A DNA stretch of 6,173 bases from DATLCI01 sp046714215 (GCA_046714215.1 JBKKBM010000257.1:1-6173); one strand, 5' to 3'; numbered from the stretch's first letter, positions 1 to 5,335 are shown. Notes: a model not told the origin generated them from the letters alone. Translations and numbers: made by a program.

Positions 1-358
1 CCTTCATGGCGTTGGCCAGGGTAGAGCCACTTTCGACCGTGGTGCGGACGCCGATCAGCGCCTTCTGGAAGGTCGGATTCTCCTGGTTGTAGCCCAGGAT
101 CTCCAGACACTGCACTAAGGGCAGACCGGCATCGATCATGACGGAGAACTGGCGGAAGAAGATGGCGATGTCCTTGGTGGCAACGCTGCCCCCGCCGAAG
201 GACGGGAGCACGAACTCCTTGCCCTTCTCCTTGATGACGCCGGCGCTGATGCGCTCCCGCTGCAGTTGCGACTTGAGAACCTGCTTGTTCTCCGCCACGC
301 GCTCAAAATCGACCTTAGCGCCGGAAGCATCCTTCCCTTTGACTGTGAATACTGGCAT
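1..358 (-). CDS. pilC: Type IV pilus inner-membrane platform protein PilC (N-terminal part)
   Basis: PilC is the polytopic inner-membrane protein of the type IV pilus (GspF/T2SSF family) on which the PilB and PilT motors act. The first 119 residues are visible; the rest lies beyond the left edge. The protein starts MPVFTVKGKDASG, the usual PilC beginning (a short beta-rich segment with 'ytvkgrd.G'). The first T2SSF cytoplasmic domain starts near residue 64, with the family signature FFRQFSVMIDAGLPLVQCL at residues 67-85 and VESGSTLANAM at 108-118. No membrane segment is reached yet, as expected, because the first one follows this domain. The ATG at 358 is supported by a GGAGG ribosome site at 365-369, six bases upstream. 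It follows pilT by 63 nt in the same direction, so it is probably the third gene of the operon. The family assignment is secure. Confidence 0.95.
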   Translation of the reverse strand, partial: MPVFTVKGKDASGAKVDFERVAENKQVLKSQLQRERISAGVIKEKGKEFVLPSFGGGSVATKDIAIFFRQFSVMIDAGLPLVQCLEILGYNQENPTFQKALIGVRTTVESGSTLANAMK

Positions 359-421
359 TTTCTTCCTCCCTGTTACCTAATCCCTGGGGCAAAAACTTTT
401 GTGAGTACAGCAAAAATCGTT

Positions 422-1534
422 TTAGCGCTTACCCGGCGTAGCGGCAGCACCCTTCCCTTGGAGTCCCTGGCCGCGATTGATCATCTCGGTCAGTTCATCT
501 GCCATGGACGAACGGGCCATGGCCGTTTCCAGCGTGATCTGTTTCTGGAAGTACAGCGTGGCCAACGCCTGGTTAAACGTCTGCATGCCGTACTTCTCCT
601 GGCCCGACTGCATGGACGAATAGATCTGGTGGATCTTATCTTCGCGGATGAGGTTGCGGACCGCGGGATTGGGGATCAATATCTCCATGGCGCAAGCGCG
701 TCCCTGGCCGCCGATCTTAGGCAGCAAGGATTGGCAGATGATGCCTTCCAGTACGAGCGACAACTGCGCCCGGATCTGCGACTGCTGGTGCGATGGGAAA
801 ACGTCGATCACGCGGTTGATAGTGGAGGAAGCCGAGTTGGTATGCAAGGTACCAAAGGTCAAGTGGCCCGTTTCCGCCACCCGCAGGGCGGATTCAATGG
901 TCTCCAGATCGCGCATCTCGCCGATCAGGACGACGTCCGGATCTTCGCGCAGTACCGCGCGCAACGATTCCGAGAAGCCCTTGGTGTCAGAGTGGACTTC
1001 GCGCTGGTTGACCAGGCAGCTCTTGTTCGGATGTACGAACTCAATGGGATCTTCGATGGTGATGATATGGTCGTGGCGCTCAGAGTTGATCTTGTCGATC
1101 ATAGCGGCCAGGGTGGTGGACTTGCCGGAGCCGGTGGGTCCGGTCACCAGGATCAGACCACGGGGCCGGTCGCATAGCTTGGAGATCACCTGCGGCAGGT
1201 TCAACTGGGCGAACGACTTGATCTCGAAAGGAATCACGCGGAAGACGCCCGCCGTGGCGCCCCGCTGATTGAATAGGTTGCCGCGGAAGCGCGCCAGTCC
1301 TTTGAGGCCGAAGGAGAAGTCCAGTTCCAGATGCTCTTCAAAACGGTGCTTCTGCGCGTCCGTCAGGACGGAGTAGCCCAGCTGCTTGGTCTCCGTGGGC
1401 GTGAGCTGCGGCATGTCTAGCGGATGCAGGTGGCCGTGCACGCGGATCTGCGGCGGAGAGTTGGTGGTGATGTGCAGGTCGCTGCCCCCCATCTCCAGCA
1501 TCTTCTTCAGTAGATCGCTCAGGGTTACATTCAT
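422..1534 (-). CDS. pilT: Type IV pilus retraction ATPase PilT
   Basis: PilT is a hexameric cytoplasmic ATPase that depolymerises the pilus and drives twitching. The 370-residue product shows every landmark in order: an N-terminal PAS-like domain (about 1-110, with GGSDLHIT at 16-23), Walker A GPTGSGKST at 132-140, the Asp box ITIEDPIEFVH at 158-168, Walker B with catalytic Glu in VVLIGEMRDLET at 201-212, and the His box GHLTFGTLHTNSA at 223-235. The PilT-specific motif AVRNLIRE at 291-298 (usually AIRNLIRE) separates it from PilU and PilB. It is slightly longer than typical PilT (about 344-350) because of a Gly/Ala-rich tail after residue 354. The start ATG has an AAGGGA-type ribosome site six bases upstream. 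It begins only 24 nt after the pilB stop, so the two genes are almost certainly co-transcribed and perhaps translationally coupled. Confidence 0.97.
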   Translation of the reverse strand: MNVTLSDLLKKMLEMGGSDLHITTNSPPQIRVHGHLHPLDMPQLTPTETKQLGYSVLTDAQKHRFEEHLELDFSFGLKGLARFRGNLFNQRGATAGVFRVIPFEIKSFAQLNLPQVISKLCDRPRGLILVTGPTGSGKSTTLAAMIDKINSERHDHIITIEDPIEFVHPNKSCLVNQREVHSDTKGFSESLRAVLREDPDVVLIGEMRDLETIESALRVAETGHLTFGTLHTNSASSTINRVIDVFPSHQQSQIRAQLSLVLEGIICQSLLPKIGGQGRACAMEILIPNPAVRNLIREDKIHQIYSSMQSGQEKYGMQTFNQALATLYFQKQITLETAMARSSMADELTEMINRGQGLQGKGAAATPGKR

Positions 1535-1558
1535 CGCGCTTCCCTTTCTCCGGTCCGA

Positions 1559-3280
1559 TTACGTGTTAACAGTCTCGCGGATCACTTCTTCCAGCGGCGC
1601 GGCGCCGTCCATCACTTTACGCAGCCCACTCCGCCGCAGGGTGATCATGCCGTTCTCGATCGCCTTCTTCTTCAACTCCAGGGAGGACGCGCCCACCAGG
1701 ATCAGTTCGCGCAGTTCGTCGTCCATGGCCATGACTTCGTAAAGACCGCAACGACCCTTGCATCCGGAGCCGTTGCATTTGTCGCAGCCCTTGCCCTTCA
1801 TCACCTTGACCGTCTTGGCCTCTTCCGGGGTAAAGCCGGCTTCGATGAGGGTCTTTTCCGGCAGGTCTTCCGGCTCCGCGCAGTTGGCACACACGCGGCG
1901 GATCAGGCGTTGCGCGCAGATCAGGTGGACGGCGGTGGCGACCAGAAAGGGCTCAATGCCCATGTTCATCAGACGGCTGATGGTCTCCGGTGCGCCGTTG
2001 GTGTGGAGCGTTGAAAGCACCATGTGACCGGTGAGGGCGGCCTTGATGGCGATCTCAGCCGTTTCAAAGTCGCGGATCTCACCCACTAGGATGATGTTGG
2101 GGTCTTGCCGCAGGAAGGAGCGCAGGGCAGCGGCGAAATTGAGGCCGATGGCTTCCTTCATCTGCACCTGGTTCACGCCCGCCAACTGGAACTCGACCTG
2201 GTCTTCCGCGGTCATGATGTTGGTGTCCGGCTGATTCAGCGTGGCGATGGAGGAATAGAGGGTATTGGTCTTGCCCGAGCCCGTGGGCCCAGTGACCAGC
2301 ACCATGCCGAACGGCTTGATGATGGCGTTATGGAACTTGGCCAGCGACTCCGCCTCGAAGCCGAGTTTCGTCATGTCCAGCCGCAGGTTTTCTTTGTCCA
2401 AGAGCCGCAGGACGATCTTCTCGCCCCGCAGCACGGGCAGGCAGCTTACGCGATAATCCAGCTGCTTCTTCTTCCCGTTCAGCACCATCTTGAGCATGAT
2501 ACGGCCATCTTGCGGCAGACGCTTTTCGCTGATGTCCAGCTTCGACATGATCTTGGTGCGTGAAGTGATGGCGTCCTTGAGCTTGATCGGCGGGTTCATG
2601 ATGTTCTGCAGCTGACCGTCAATGCGGAAGCGCACGCGGAATTCTTTTTCGTAGGGTTCGATGTGGATGTCGCTGGCCCCGCGCTTCACCGCGTCCGTCA
2701 GGATCAAGTTCACCAGCTTGACGATGGGGGCTTCTTCCGCACCCCGTTCCAAGTCGGCCAGGCTGGCTTCGGCCTCTTCGGCGGCGAGCTCGACGTCCGT
2801 CTCATCGCCCATCGAAGCCATGATGTTCTCGAGGTTTTCTTCTTCTTTGCCCGCGCTGTAGGCGCGATCAATGCCCTCCATGATGGCGCTCTCAGAAGCC
2901 ACTACCGGCTCGATGTTGAAGCCGGTCATGAACTTGATGTCGTCCATGGCAAAAACGTTCGTGGGGTCCACCATGGCGATGGTGAGCGACGCGCCTACCC
3001 GGCTTAAAGGAAGGATCTGGTAGCGCCGGCTGGTCTCCAACGGGATCAGCTTCACCACCGCCGGGTCGATCTCAAAATATTGCAGGTTGATGGCGGGCAC
3101 ACCGTACTGCCGCGAAAGAAAATTGGTGACGTCTTCGTCGGAAAGGAATCCCAGTTTCACCAGCACGGAGCCCAGCCGGTCCTTGCCGCCCGAGTCCTTT
3201 TGCGACTTCAAGGCTTGTTCCAGCTGTTCCTGCGAGATTACCTTCTCTTTTACGAGGAGATCGCCCAGACGTTGCGACAT
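1559..3280 (-). CDS. pilB: Type IV pilus extension ATPase PilB
   Basis: PilB is the cytoplasmic hexameric ATPase that powers pilus assembly. The 573-residue product has an N-terminal MshEN/GspE_N domain (about 1-145), with tandem motifs starting RLGDLL at residue 4 and RLGSVL at residue 35. An acidic Ala/Glu linker follows (146-184), then the motor core: ASDIHIEP at 202-209, RLPQDGRI at 254-261, Walker A GPTGSGKT at 331-338, the Asp box at 354-365 (written EDQVE instead of the common EDPVE), Walker B ILVGEIRDFE with catalytic Glu401, and the His box GHMVLSTLHTN at 418-428. The zinc cysteines are C464/C467 and C499/C502, plus C507 and C511. I chose the ATG at 3280 (MSQRLGDLL, the usual PilB start). 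The frame stays open to an ATG at 3448, but that codon lies inside the predicted promoter and the extra 56 residues look non-coding. The ribosome site is weak (AGGT about 12 nt upstream). Confidence 0.96.
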   Translation of the reverse strand: MSQRLGDLLVKEKVISQEQLEQALKSQKDSGGKDRLGSVLVKLGFLSDEDVTNFLSRQYGVPAINLQYFEIDPAVVKLIPLETSRRYQILPLSRVGASLTIAMVDPTNVFAMDDIKFMTGFNIEPVVASESAIMEGIDRAYSAGKEEENLENIMASMGDETDVELAAEEAEASLADLERGAEEAPIVKLVNLILTDAVKRGASDIHIEPYEKEFRVRFRIDGQLQNIMNPPIKLKDAITSRTKIMSKLDISEKRLPQDGRIMLKMVLNGKKKQLDYRVSCLPVLRGEKIVLRLLDKENLRLDMTKLGFEAESLAKFHNAIIKPFGMVLVTGPTGSGKTNTLYSSIATLNQPDTNIMTAEDQVEFQLAGVNQVQMKEAIGLNFAAALRSFLRQDPNIILVGEIRDFETAEIAIKAALTGHMVLSTLHTNGAPETISRLMNMGIEPFLVATAVHLICAQRLIRRVCANCAEPEDLPEKTLIEAGFTPEEAKTVKVMKGKGCDKCNGSGCKGRCGLYEVMAMDDELRELILVGASSLELKKKAIENGMITLRRSGLRKVMDGAAPLEEVIRETVNT

Positions 3281-3302
3281 ACCCGGGTGTACCTGTCCGT
3301 TC

Positions 3303-3352
3303 CTAGATTTTGAGCAAACTGAATTTAAGAAACTTGATTTTGATAAAACTGA
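3303..3352. repeat. Two 20-nt imperfect direct repeats upstream of pilB
   Basis: The copies at 3303-3322 and 3333-3352 share the pattern CTnGATTTTGAnnAAACTGA (17 of 20 identical). Their starts are exactly 30 bp apart, about three DNA helical turns. The stretch is AT-rich compared with its surroundings and lies 23-72 bp before the pilB ATG. If the promoter at 3428-3456 is the real one, the repeats are in the transcribed leader; otherwise they may be protein-binding sites upstream of a closer promoter. Confidence 0.6.
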
Positions 3353-3359
3353 TGGAGCC

Positions 3360-3388
3360 GGGTATCGACCGCCAAGCGGTTTCAACCC
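3360..3388 (-). other. Hairpin in the pilB leader
   Basis: On the transcribed minus strand the segment reads GGGT, TGAA, ACCGC, TTG, GCGGT, CGAT, ACCC. It folds into a 5-bp stem with a 3-nt loop, a symmetric 4x4 internal loop, and a 4-bp outer stem. It lies 80-108 nt upstream of the pilB ATG, inside the predicted leader. There is no U-run after it, so it is not an intrinsic terminator. It does not match the GEMM c-di-GMP riboswitch pattern that I looked for. Confidence 0.4.
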
Positions 3389-3427
3389 ATCCCAGACATA
3401 GTAATGCCGCAATCCGGAGTTGCGCGA

Positions 3428-3456
3428 ATCGTATGCGGAGTGACACAAATTGTCAA
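3428..3456 (-). promoter_or_regulatory. Sigma70-type promoter of the pilB-pilT-pilC operon
   Basis: Read on the minus strand, a perfect -35 TTGACA (3456-3451) is followed by a 17-bp spacer and a -10 TACGAT (3433-3428, 4 of 6 consensus bases). Transcription would start near 3420-3423, giving a leader of about 140 nt before the pilB ATG. The distance from the stop of the upstream same-strand gene (3521) leaves room for it. The assignment is by consensus match only. Confidence 0.6.
3441..3455. promoter_or_regulatory. Operator-like dyad overlapping the pilB -35 box
   Basis: TGACA (3441-3445) and TGTCA (3451-3455) are perfect inverted 5-bp arms around a 5-bp spacer CAAAT. The second arm lies within the -35 hexamer and the first lies in the spacer. 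A dimeric repressor bound here would block RNA polymerase. Short dyads also arise by chance, so this is only a candidate site. Confidence 0.3.
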
Positions 3457-3484
3457 TTAGGAAAGTTGCTGAATTGGTAACGGA

Positions 3485-3511
3485 ACCAGACCACCTGCCC
3501 CGGTGGCCGGT
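3485..3511 (-). terminator. Possible 3'-end hairpin after the 176-aa gene
   Basis: Arms ACC-A-GA-CCACC (3485-3495) and GGTGG-CC-GGT (3502-3511) pair around a 6-nt loop. On the minus-strand transcript this gives about 10 pairs, including one G-U, with a single-base bulge. It starts 9 nt after the TGA of the gene ending at 3521. No clear U-tract follows, so it is either a weak or Rho-aided terminator or a transcript-stabilising hairpin separating this gene from the pilB promoter. Confidence 0.4.
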
Positions 3512-3520
3512 CTCATTGGT

Positions 3521-4051
3521 TCAGCGGGTGGTCGGATCCGGTGTTTTTGCCTCCAAACGCAGGAAAAATCGACTGAATCCCGCAAACCCACCGTACACCG
3601 CTCCCATCGCCACTACGTCGATCAGAGGTAGGGGCAAAGACCTACTCGCCGCTTGAAAGGCGGGCAGCTGGCGAAGCGCGTCTTCAAAAGCTTCGTCAAA
3701 ACGAAAATCCTGAGAGAAGCCCGTGGCCGGCCCCGTGGGCGTGACCGCCCGGCAGACGATGGGCTCCACTGGGATCAACTCCCGACCCGCCTGATGGATC
3801 AGCCGGATCGACGGACGCATCGGTCCCTTGGCAAAAACGGGCCGTACCAGGTAATAACGTTCGATGGCGGCGTCGCTTGTAACATCCTGCGCGATCGCCA
3901 AGGTGAGGTTAGAAATGCCCCGGTCGAATCCGGTCTCGCTGAGATCCACTTCGCTGCCAGAGGGCTTATTGCCCTGGACCAGCATCACATGCCGGCCTTG
4001 CACATAGAAGCTGCGGGCGATGTCTTTTCGCGCTAAAACTTGGGTGTCCAT
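3521..4051 (-). CDS. Conserved-looking hypothetical protein, 176 aa
   Basis: I do not recognise this protein. The 176-residue product has no signal peptide, so it is probably cytoplasmic. Residues 1-110 look beta-rich with many charged residues. A Phe- and acid-rich stretch follows (FSQDFRFDEAFEDALRQLPAF, roughly 112-132). The C-terminal segment is more hydrophobic (LPLIDVVAMGAVYGGFAGFSRFFLRLE, about 141-167) and may be an amphipathic or membrane-touching helix. The real start is well supported: ATG at 4051 with GGAGG at 4058-4062, six bases away, overlapping a TCCAATTGGA palindrome. It is transcribed toward pilB but separated from it by a hairpin and a good promoter, so a pilus role cannot be assumed. 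The long unbroken frame and strong ribosome site make it a likely real gene. Confidence 0.75.
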   Translation of the reverse strand: MDTQVLARKDIARSFYVQGRHVMLVQGNKPSGSEVDLSETGFDRGISNLTLAIAQDVTSDAAIERYYLVRPVFAKGPMRPSIRLIHQAGRELIPVEPIVCRAVTPTGPATGFSQDFRFDEAFEDALRQLPAFQAASRSLPLPLIDVVAMGAVYGGFAGFSRFFLRLEAKTPDPTTR

Positions 4052-4059
4052 GGTGTTCC

Positions 4060-4069
4060 TCCAATTGGA
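4060..4069. promoter_or_regulatory. 10-bp palindrome at the ribosome site of the 176-aa gene
   Basis: TCCAATTGGA is a perfect 10-bp palindrome sharing three bases with the GGAGG site of the minus-strand gene. It could be an operator half-site or could affect ribosome access. At this length chance is a fair explanation. Confidence 0.2.
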
Positions 4070-4122
4070 AATAGATTAAGGTGAGCAGTGAGCAATAGAG
4101 CACTCCATGACGGGAGCACAGT

Positions 4123-4146
4123 TTTTCCGTAATCAGGAAAAGTTCC
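4123..4146. promoter_or_regulatory. Dyad symmetry in the divergent intergenic region
   Basis: TTTTCC (4123-4128) and GGAAAA (4136-4141) form perfect inverted arms around a 7-bp spacer. The second arm is reused in an overlapping dyad GGAA-AAG-TTCC (4136-4146). It lies between the divergent 176-aa gene and the glycosylase gene, 32-55 bp before the latter's ATG, where an operator could control one or both genes. I see no convincing -35/-10 pair for either gene in the 126-bp gap. A tandem GTGAGCA (4081-4094) is also present. Confidence 0.35.
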
Positions 4147-4177
4147 AGTCGCGGAGAGATAGGTATCGAGTTAGTTA

Positions 4178-4960
4178 ATGGTTCGATCCGACCGCACCGC
4201 TATGATGGCCACCCTGTTGCGTCATTACGGCGCCCAGAATTGGTGGCCGGCGCGCACCCGCTTTGAAGTCATCGTGGGCGCGTTTCTCGTCCAGAACACG
4301 GCGTGGACCAACGCCGAGGTCGCGCTGCGTCGCTTGCGTGCCGCTCGCGTCCTCACGCCCGCAGGTATCCGCCGCACTCCGCTTCCCCGCCTGGAGCAGT
4401 TAGTCCGATCCTCGGGATACTTCCGGCAAAAGGCGCGACGCTTGAAATCCTTTGTGCATTTCGTGGATCACACCTACGGCGGCTCGCTCCACCGCATGTT
4501 CGCCCAGCCCACCGAGGTCCTGCGCCAGCAACTGCTGGCATTGCCCGGCGTGGGCGACGAAACGGCGGACACGATCTTGCTTTACGCCGCTGGACATGAG
4601 GCTTTTGTGGTGGATACCTATGCGCGCCGGGTGGCGAAGCGGCATGCTTTCCCCGGGGGCGATTACGCCGACCTCCAGCGTCAGTTTCTGGACGCGCTGG
4701 CGGGGTTAGAGGGCATGGCCGTCAACTTGAGTGCCCACGCACCACGCCATGCAGCCAGTCCGTTGAGCCGCCGCGGCTCATCCCCTAGGGCTCGCCTCTA
4801 TGCCGAGACTCACGCCGTCCTGGTTCGAGTGGGCAGTGAGTTTTGCCAGCGATCCCCCCAGTGTGCAGAATGTCCGCTGCGGCCTTGGCTGCCGGAACGC
4901 CCGAAAAAACTCCCGGCGAAGATGCGCTGGAAAAAGGATGAGCCAGTTCGGATCGACTAA
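4178..4960 (+). CDS. HhH-GPD DNA glycosylase, MagIII-like branch of the endonuclease III superfamily
   Basis: The product (260 aa) resembles base-excision-repair glycosylases that remove damaged bases such as 3-methyladenine. Seen: FEVIVGAFLVQNTAWTNAEVAL (29-50), the 'WWPA..FEV.VGA.L.QNT.W.N' opening of MagIII-like proteins; the helix-hairpin-helix LLALPGVGDETADTILLYA (119-137); and the catalytic Asp146 in VVDTYARR. The lysine of bifunctional endonuclease III (GVGRKTA) is Glu128 here, so lyase activity is not expected and a monofunctional glycosylase is inferred. The cysteines C223-X5-C229-X2-C232 match three of the four Fe-S ligands; the last is absent. Residues about 183-204 are a Pro/Ser/Arg-rich insertion. 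The ATG at 4178 has only a weak GAG seven bases upstream; ATG 4202 or 4205 would also keep the whole domain. It is transcribed away from its left neighbour and stands alone. Confidence 0.85.
   Translation: MVRSDRTAMMATLLRHYGAQNWWPARTRFEVIVGAFLVQNTAWTNAEVALRRLRAARVLTPAGIRRTPLPRLEQLVRSSGYFRQKARRLKSFVHFVDHTYGGSLHRMFAQPTEVLRQQLLALPGVGDETADTILLYAAGHEAFVVDTYARRVAKRHAFPGGDYADLQRQFLDALAGLEGMAVNLSAHAPRHAASPLSRRGSSPRARLYAETHAVLVRVGSEFCQRSPQCAECPLRPWLPERPKKLPAKMRWKKDEPVRID
4764..4790. repeat. Two palindromes inside the glycosylase insertion
   Basis: TGAGCCG (4764-4770) and CGGCTCA (4774-4780) are perfect 7-bp arms with a 3-bp loop. The 8-bp palindrome CCCTAGGG (4783-4790) follows immediately. Both lie in the stretch that encodes the extra Pro/Ser/Arg-rich residues. 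Farther out, GCATGG (4713-4718) and CCATGC (4747-4752) form another inverted pair. This may be the trace of a small palindromic element captured in frame. Confidence 0.4.
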
Positions 4961-4974
4961 TGCGCGGTACGGTG

Positions 4975-4992
4975 CCGAATGTGAGTATTCGG
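4975..4992 (+). terminator. Small hairpin after the glycosylase gene
   Basis: CCGAAT (4975-4980) pairs with ATTCGG (4987-4992) around the 6-nt loop GTGAGT, 14 nt after the glycosylase stop. No T-run follows, so it is not a standard intrinsic terminator. It may stabilise or mark the 3' end of the mRNA. Confidence 0.3.
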
Positions 4993-5086
4993 ATTCCATT
5001 GTGTGTGATGAACGGTTACACGGTGTGTGGTTTACTACTTGGTTAAGCCTGATTTTGCCTCTGAGCCTTTGGCACCCGCCGTGCTC

Positions 5087-5092
5087 TATAAG
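5087..5092 (+). promoter_or_regulatory. -10-like box before the candidate RNA
   Basis: TATAAG matches five of six bases of the -10 consensus. It would place transcription start near 5098-5099, which is exactly the first base of the closing stem of the candidate RNA. No good -35 is found at 16-18 bp spacing (only GCCTTT-like sequence near 5064-5070). The promoter call is therefore weak by itself and rests on agreement with the structure. Confidence 0.35.
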
Positions 5093-5097
5093 AAACT

Positions 5098-5268
5098 GTC
5101 GGCCCACTCGGAATGATCGCGAGTGAGCAGGAACCGAAAACCAGGGGAACAGCGGAACTTGTGCTGCTTGCGGTTTGAGAACGGGACTACCTCTTCCGAA
5201 AGGGCCGACGAAAGTTTGAATGTTGTTAGGAATGAACGAATGAAAAGGGCGGCGCCAGCCGCCTTTTT
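5098..5268 (+). ncRNA. Candidate structured RNA, 6S-like rod with terminator
   Basis: Hand folding of this gene-free stretch gives a rod. GTCGGCCC (5098-5105) pairs with GGGCCGAC (5202-5209). After a 2x2 mismatch, TCGGAA (5108-5113) pairs with TTCCGA (5194-5199). Next is an unpaired bubble of 18 nt on each side (5114-5131 and 5176-5193), then AACCG (5132-5136) with CGGTT (5171-5175), and an apical stem CAGC/GCTG (5150-5153/5163-5166). AAACT/AGTTT (5093-5097/5213-5217) could extend the base beyond a GAA bulge. A TATAAG box lies just upstream and an intrinsic terminator ends the unit. Closing stem, large central bubble, apical stem and a size of about 171 nt are the architecture of 6S RNA, which binds sigma70-RNA polymerase. 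I cannot confirm 6S sequence motifs, so the class is an inference. A leader or riboswitch of the gene at 5336 is the main alternative. Confidence 0.45.
5243..5268 (+). terminator. Strong Rho-independent terminator
   Basis: GGCGGC (5248-5253) and GCCGCC (5258-5263) form a six-pair all-GC stem with loop GCCA, followed by TTTTT (5264-5268). Upstream AAAA plus G (5243-5247) pair with the T-run, so the hairpin also reads as a terminator on the opposite strand. It ends any transcript entering from the left and lies 67 nt before the next gene. Confidence 0.85.
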
Positions 5269-5335
5269 CTTCGCCCAAAAGTCAGCGGCTCAAACAAGCA
5301 ACGGTTCTCCCCAGGTTATCGTCTAATCTAGATAC

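Noticed and set aside
359..421. A separate promoter for pilC in the 63-nt gap after pilT
   Set aside because: Only a repeated GCAAAAA and the ribosome site are visible; no -35/-10 pair fits, so operon read-through is simpler.
266..1177. A 303-codon plus-strand open frame opposite pilC and pilT
   Set aside because: It lies antisense to clearly conserved pilT, shows no family features, and is a typical by-product of GC-rich coding sequence.
3281..3427. A GEMM-type c-di-GMP riboswitch in the pilB leader
   Set aside because: The conserved aptamer core motifs are not present; only a simple two-part hairpin is seen.
3281..3448. A 56-codon N-terminal extension of pilB starting at 3448
   Set aside because: The ATG lies between the predicted -35 and -10 boxes, the translated extension has no PilB-like features, and MSQRLGDLL at 3280 is the family's usual start.
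4176..4196. GGTTCGATCC resembling a tRNA T-loop
   Set aside because: No acceptor, D or anticodon arms can be found around it, and it is the start of the glycosylase coding sequence.
4778..5278. A 166-codon minus-strand open frame
   Set aside because: It overlaps the conserved end of the glycosylase, the candidate RNA and the terminator; the translation resembles no protein and there is no convincing ribosome site.
5123..5326. A 67-codon plus-strand open frame in the intergenic region
   Set aside because: It starts inside the structured RNA and runs through the terminator, and its composition is not protein-like.
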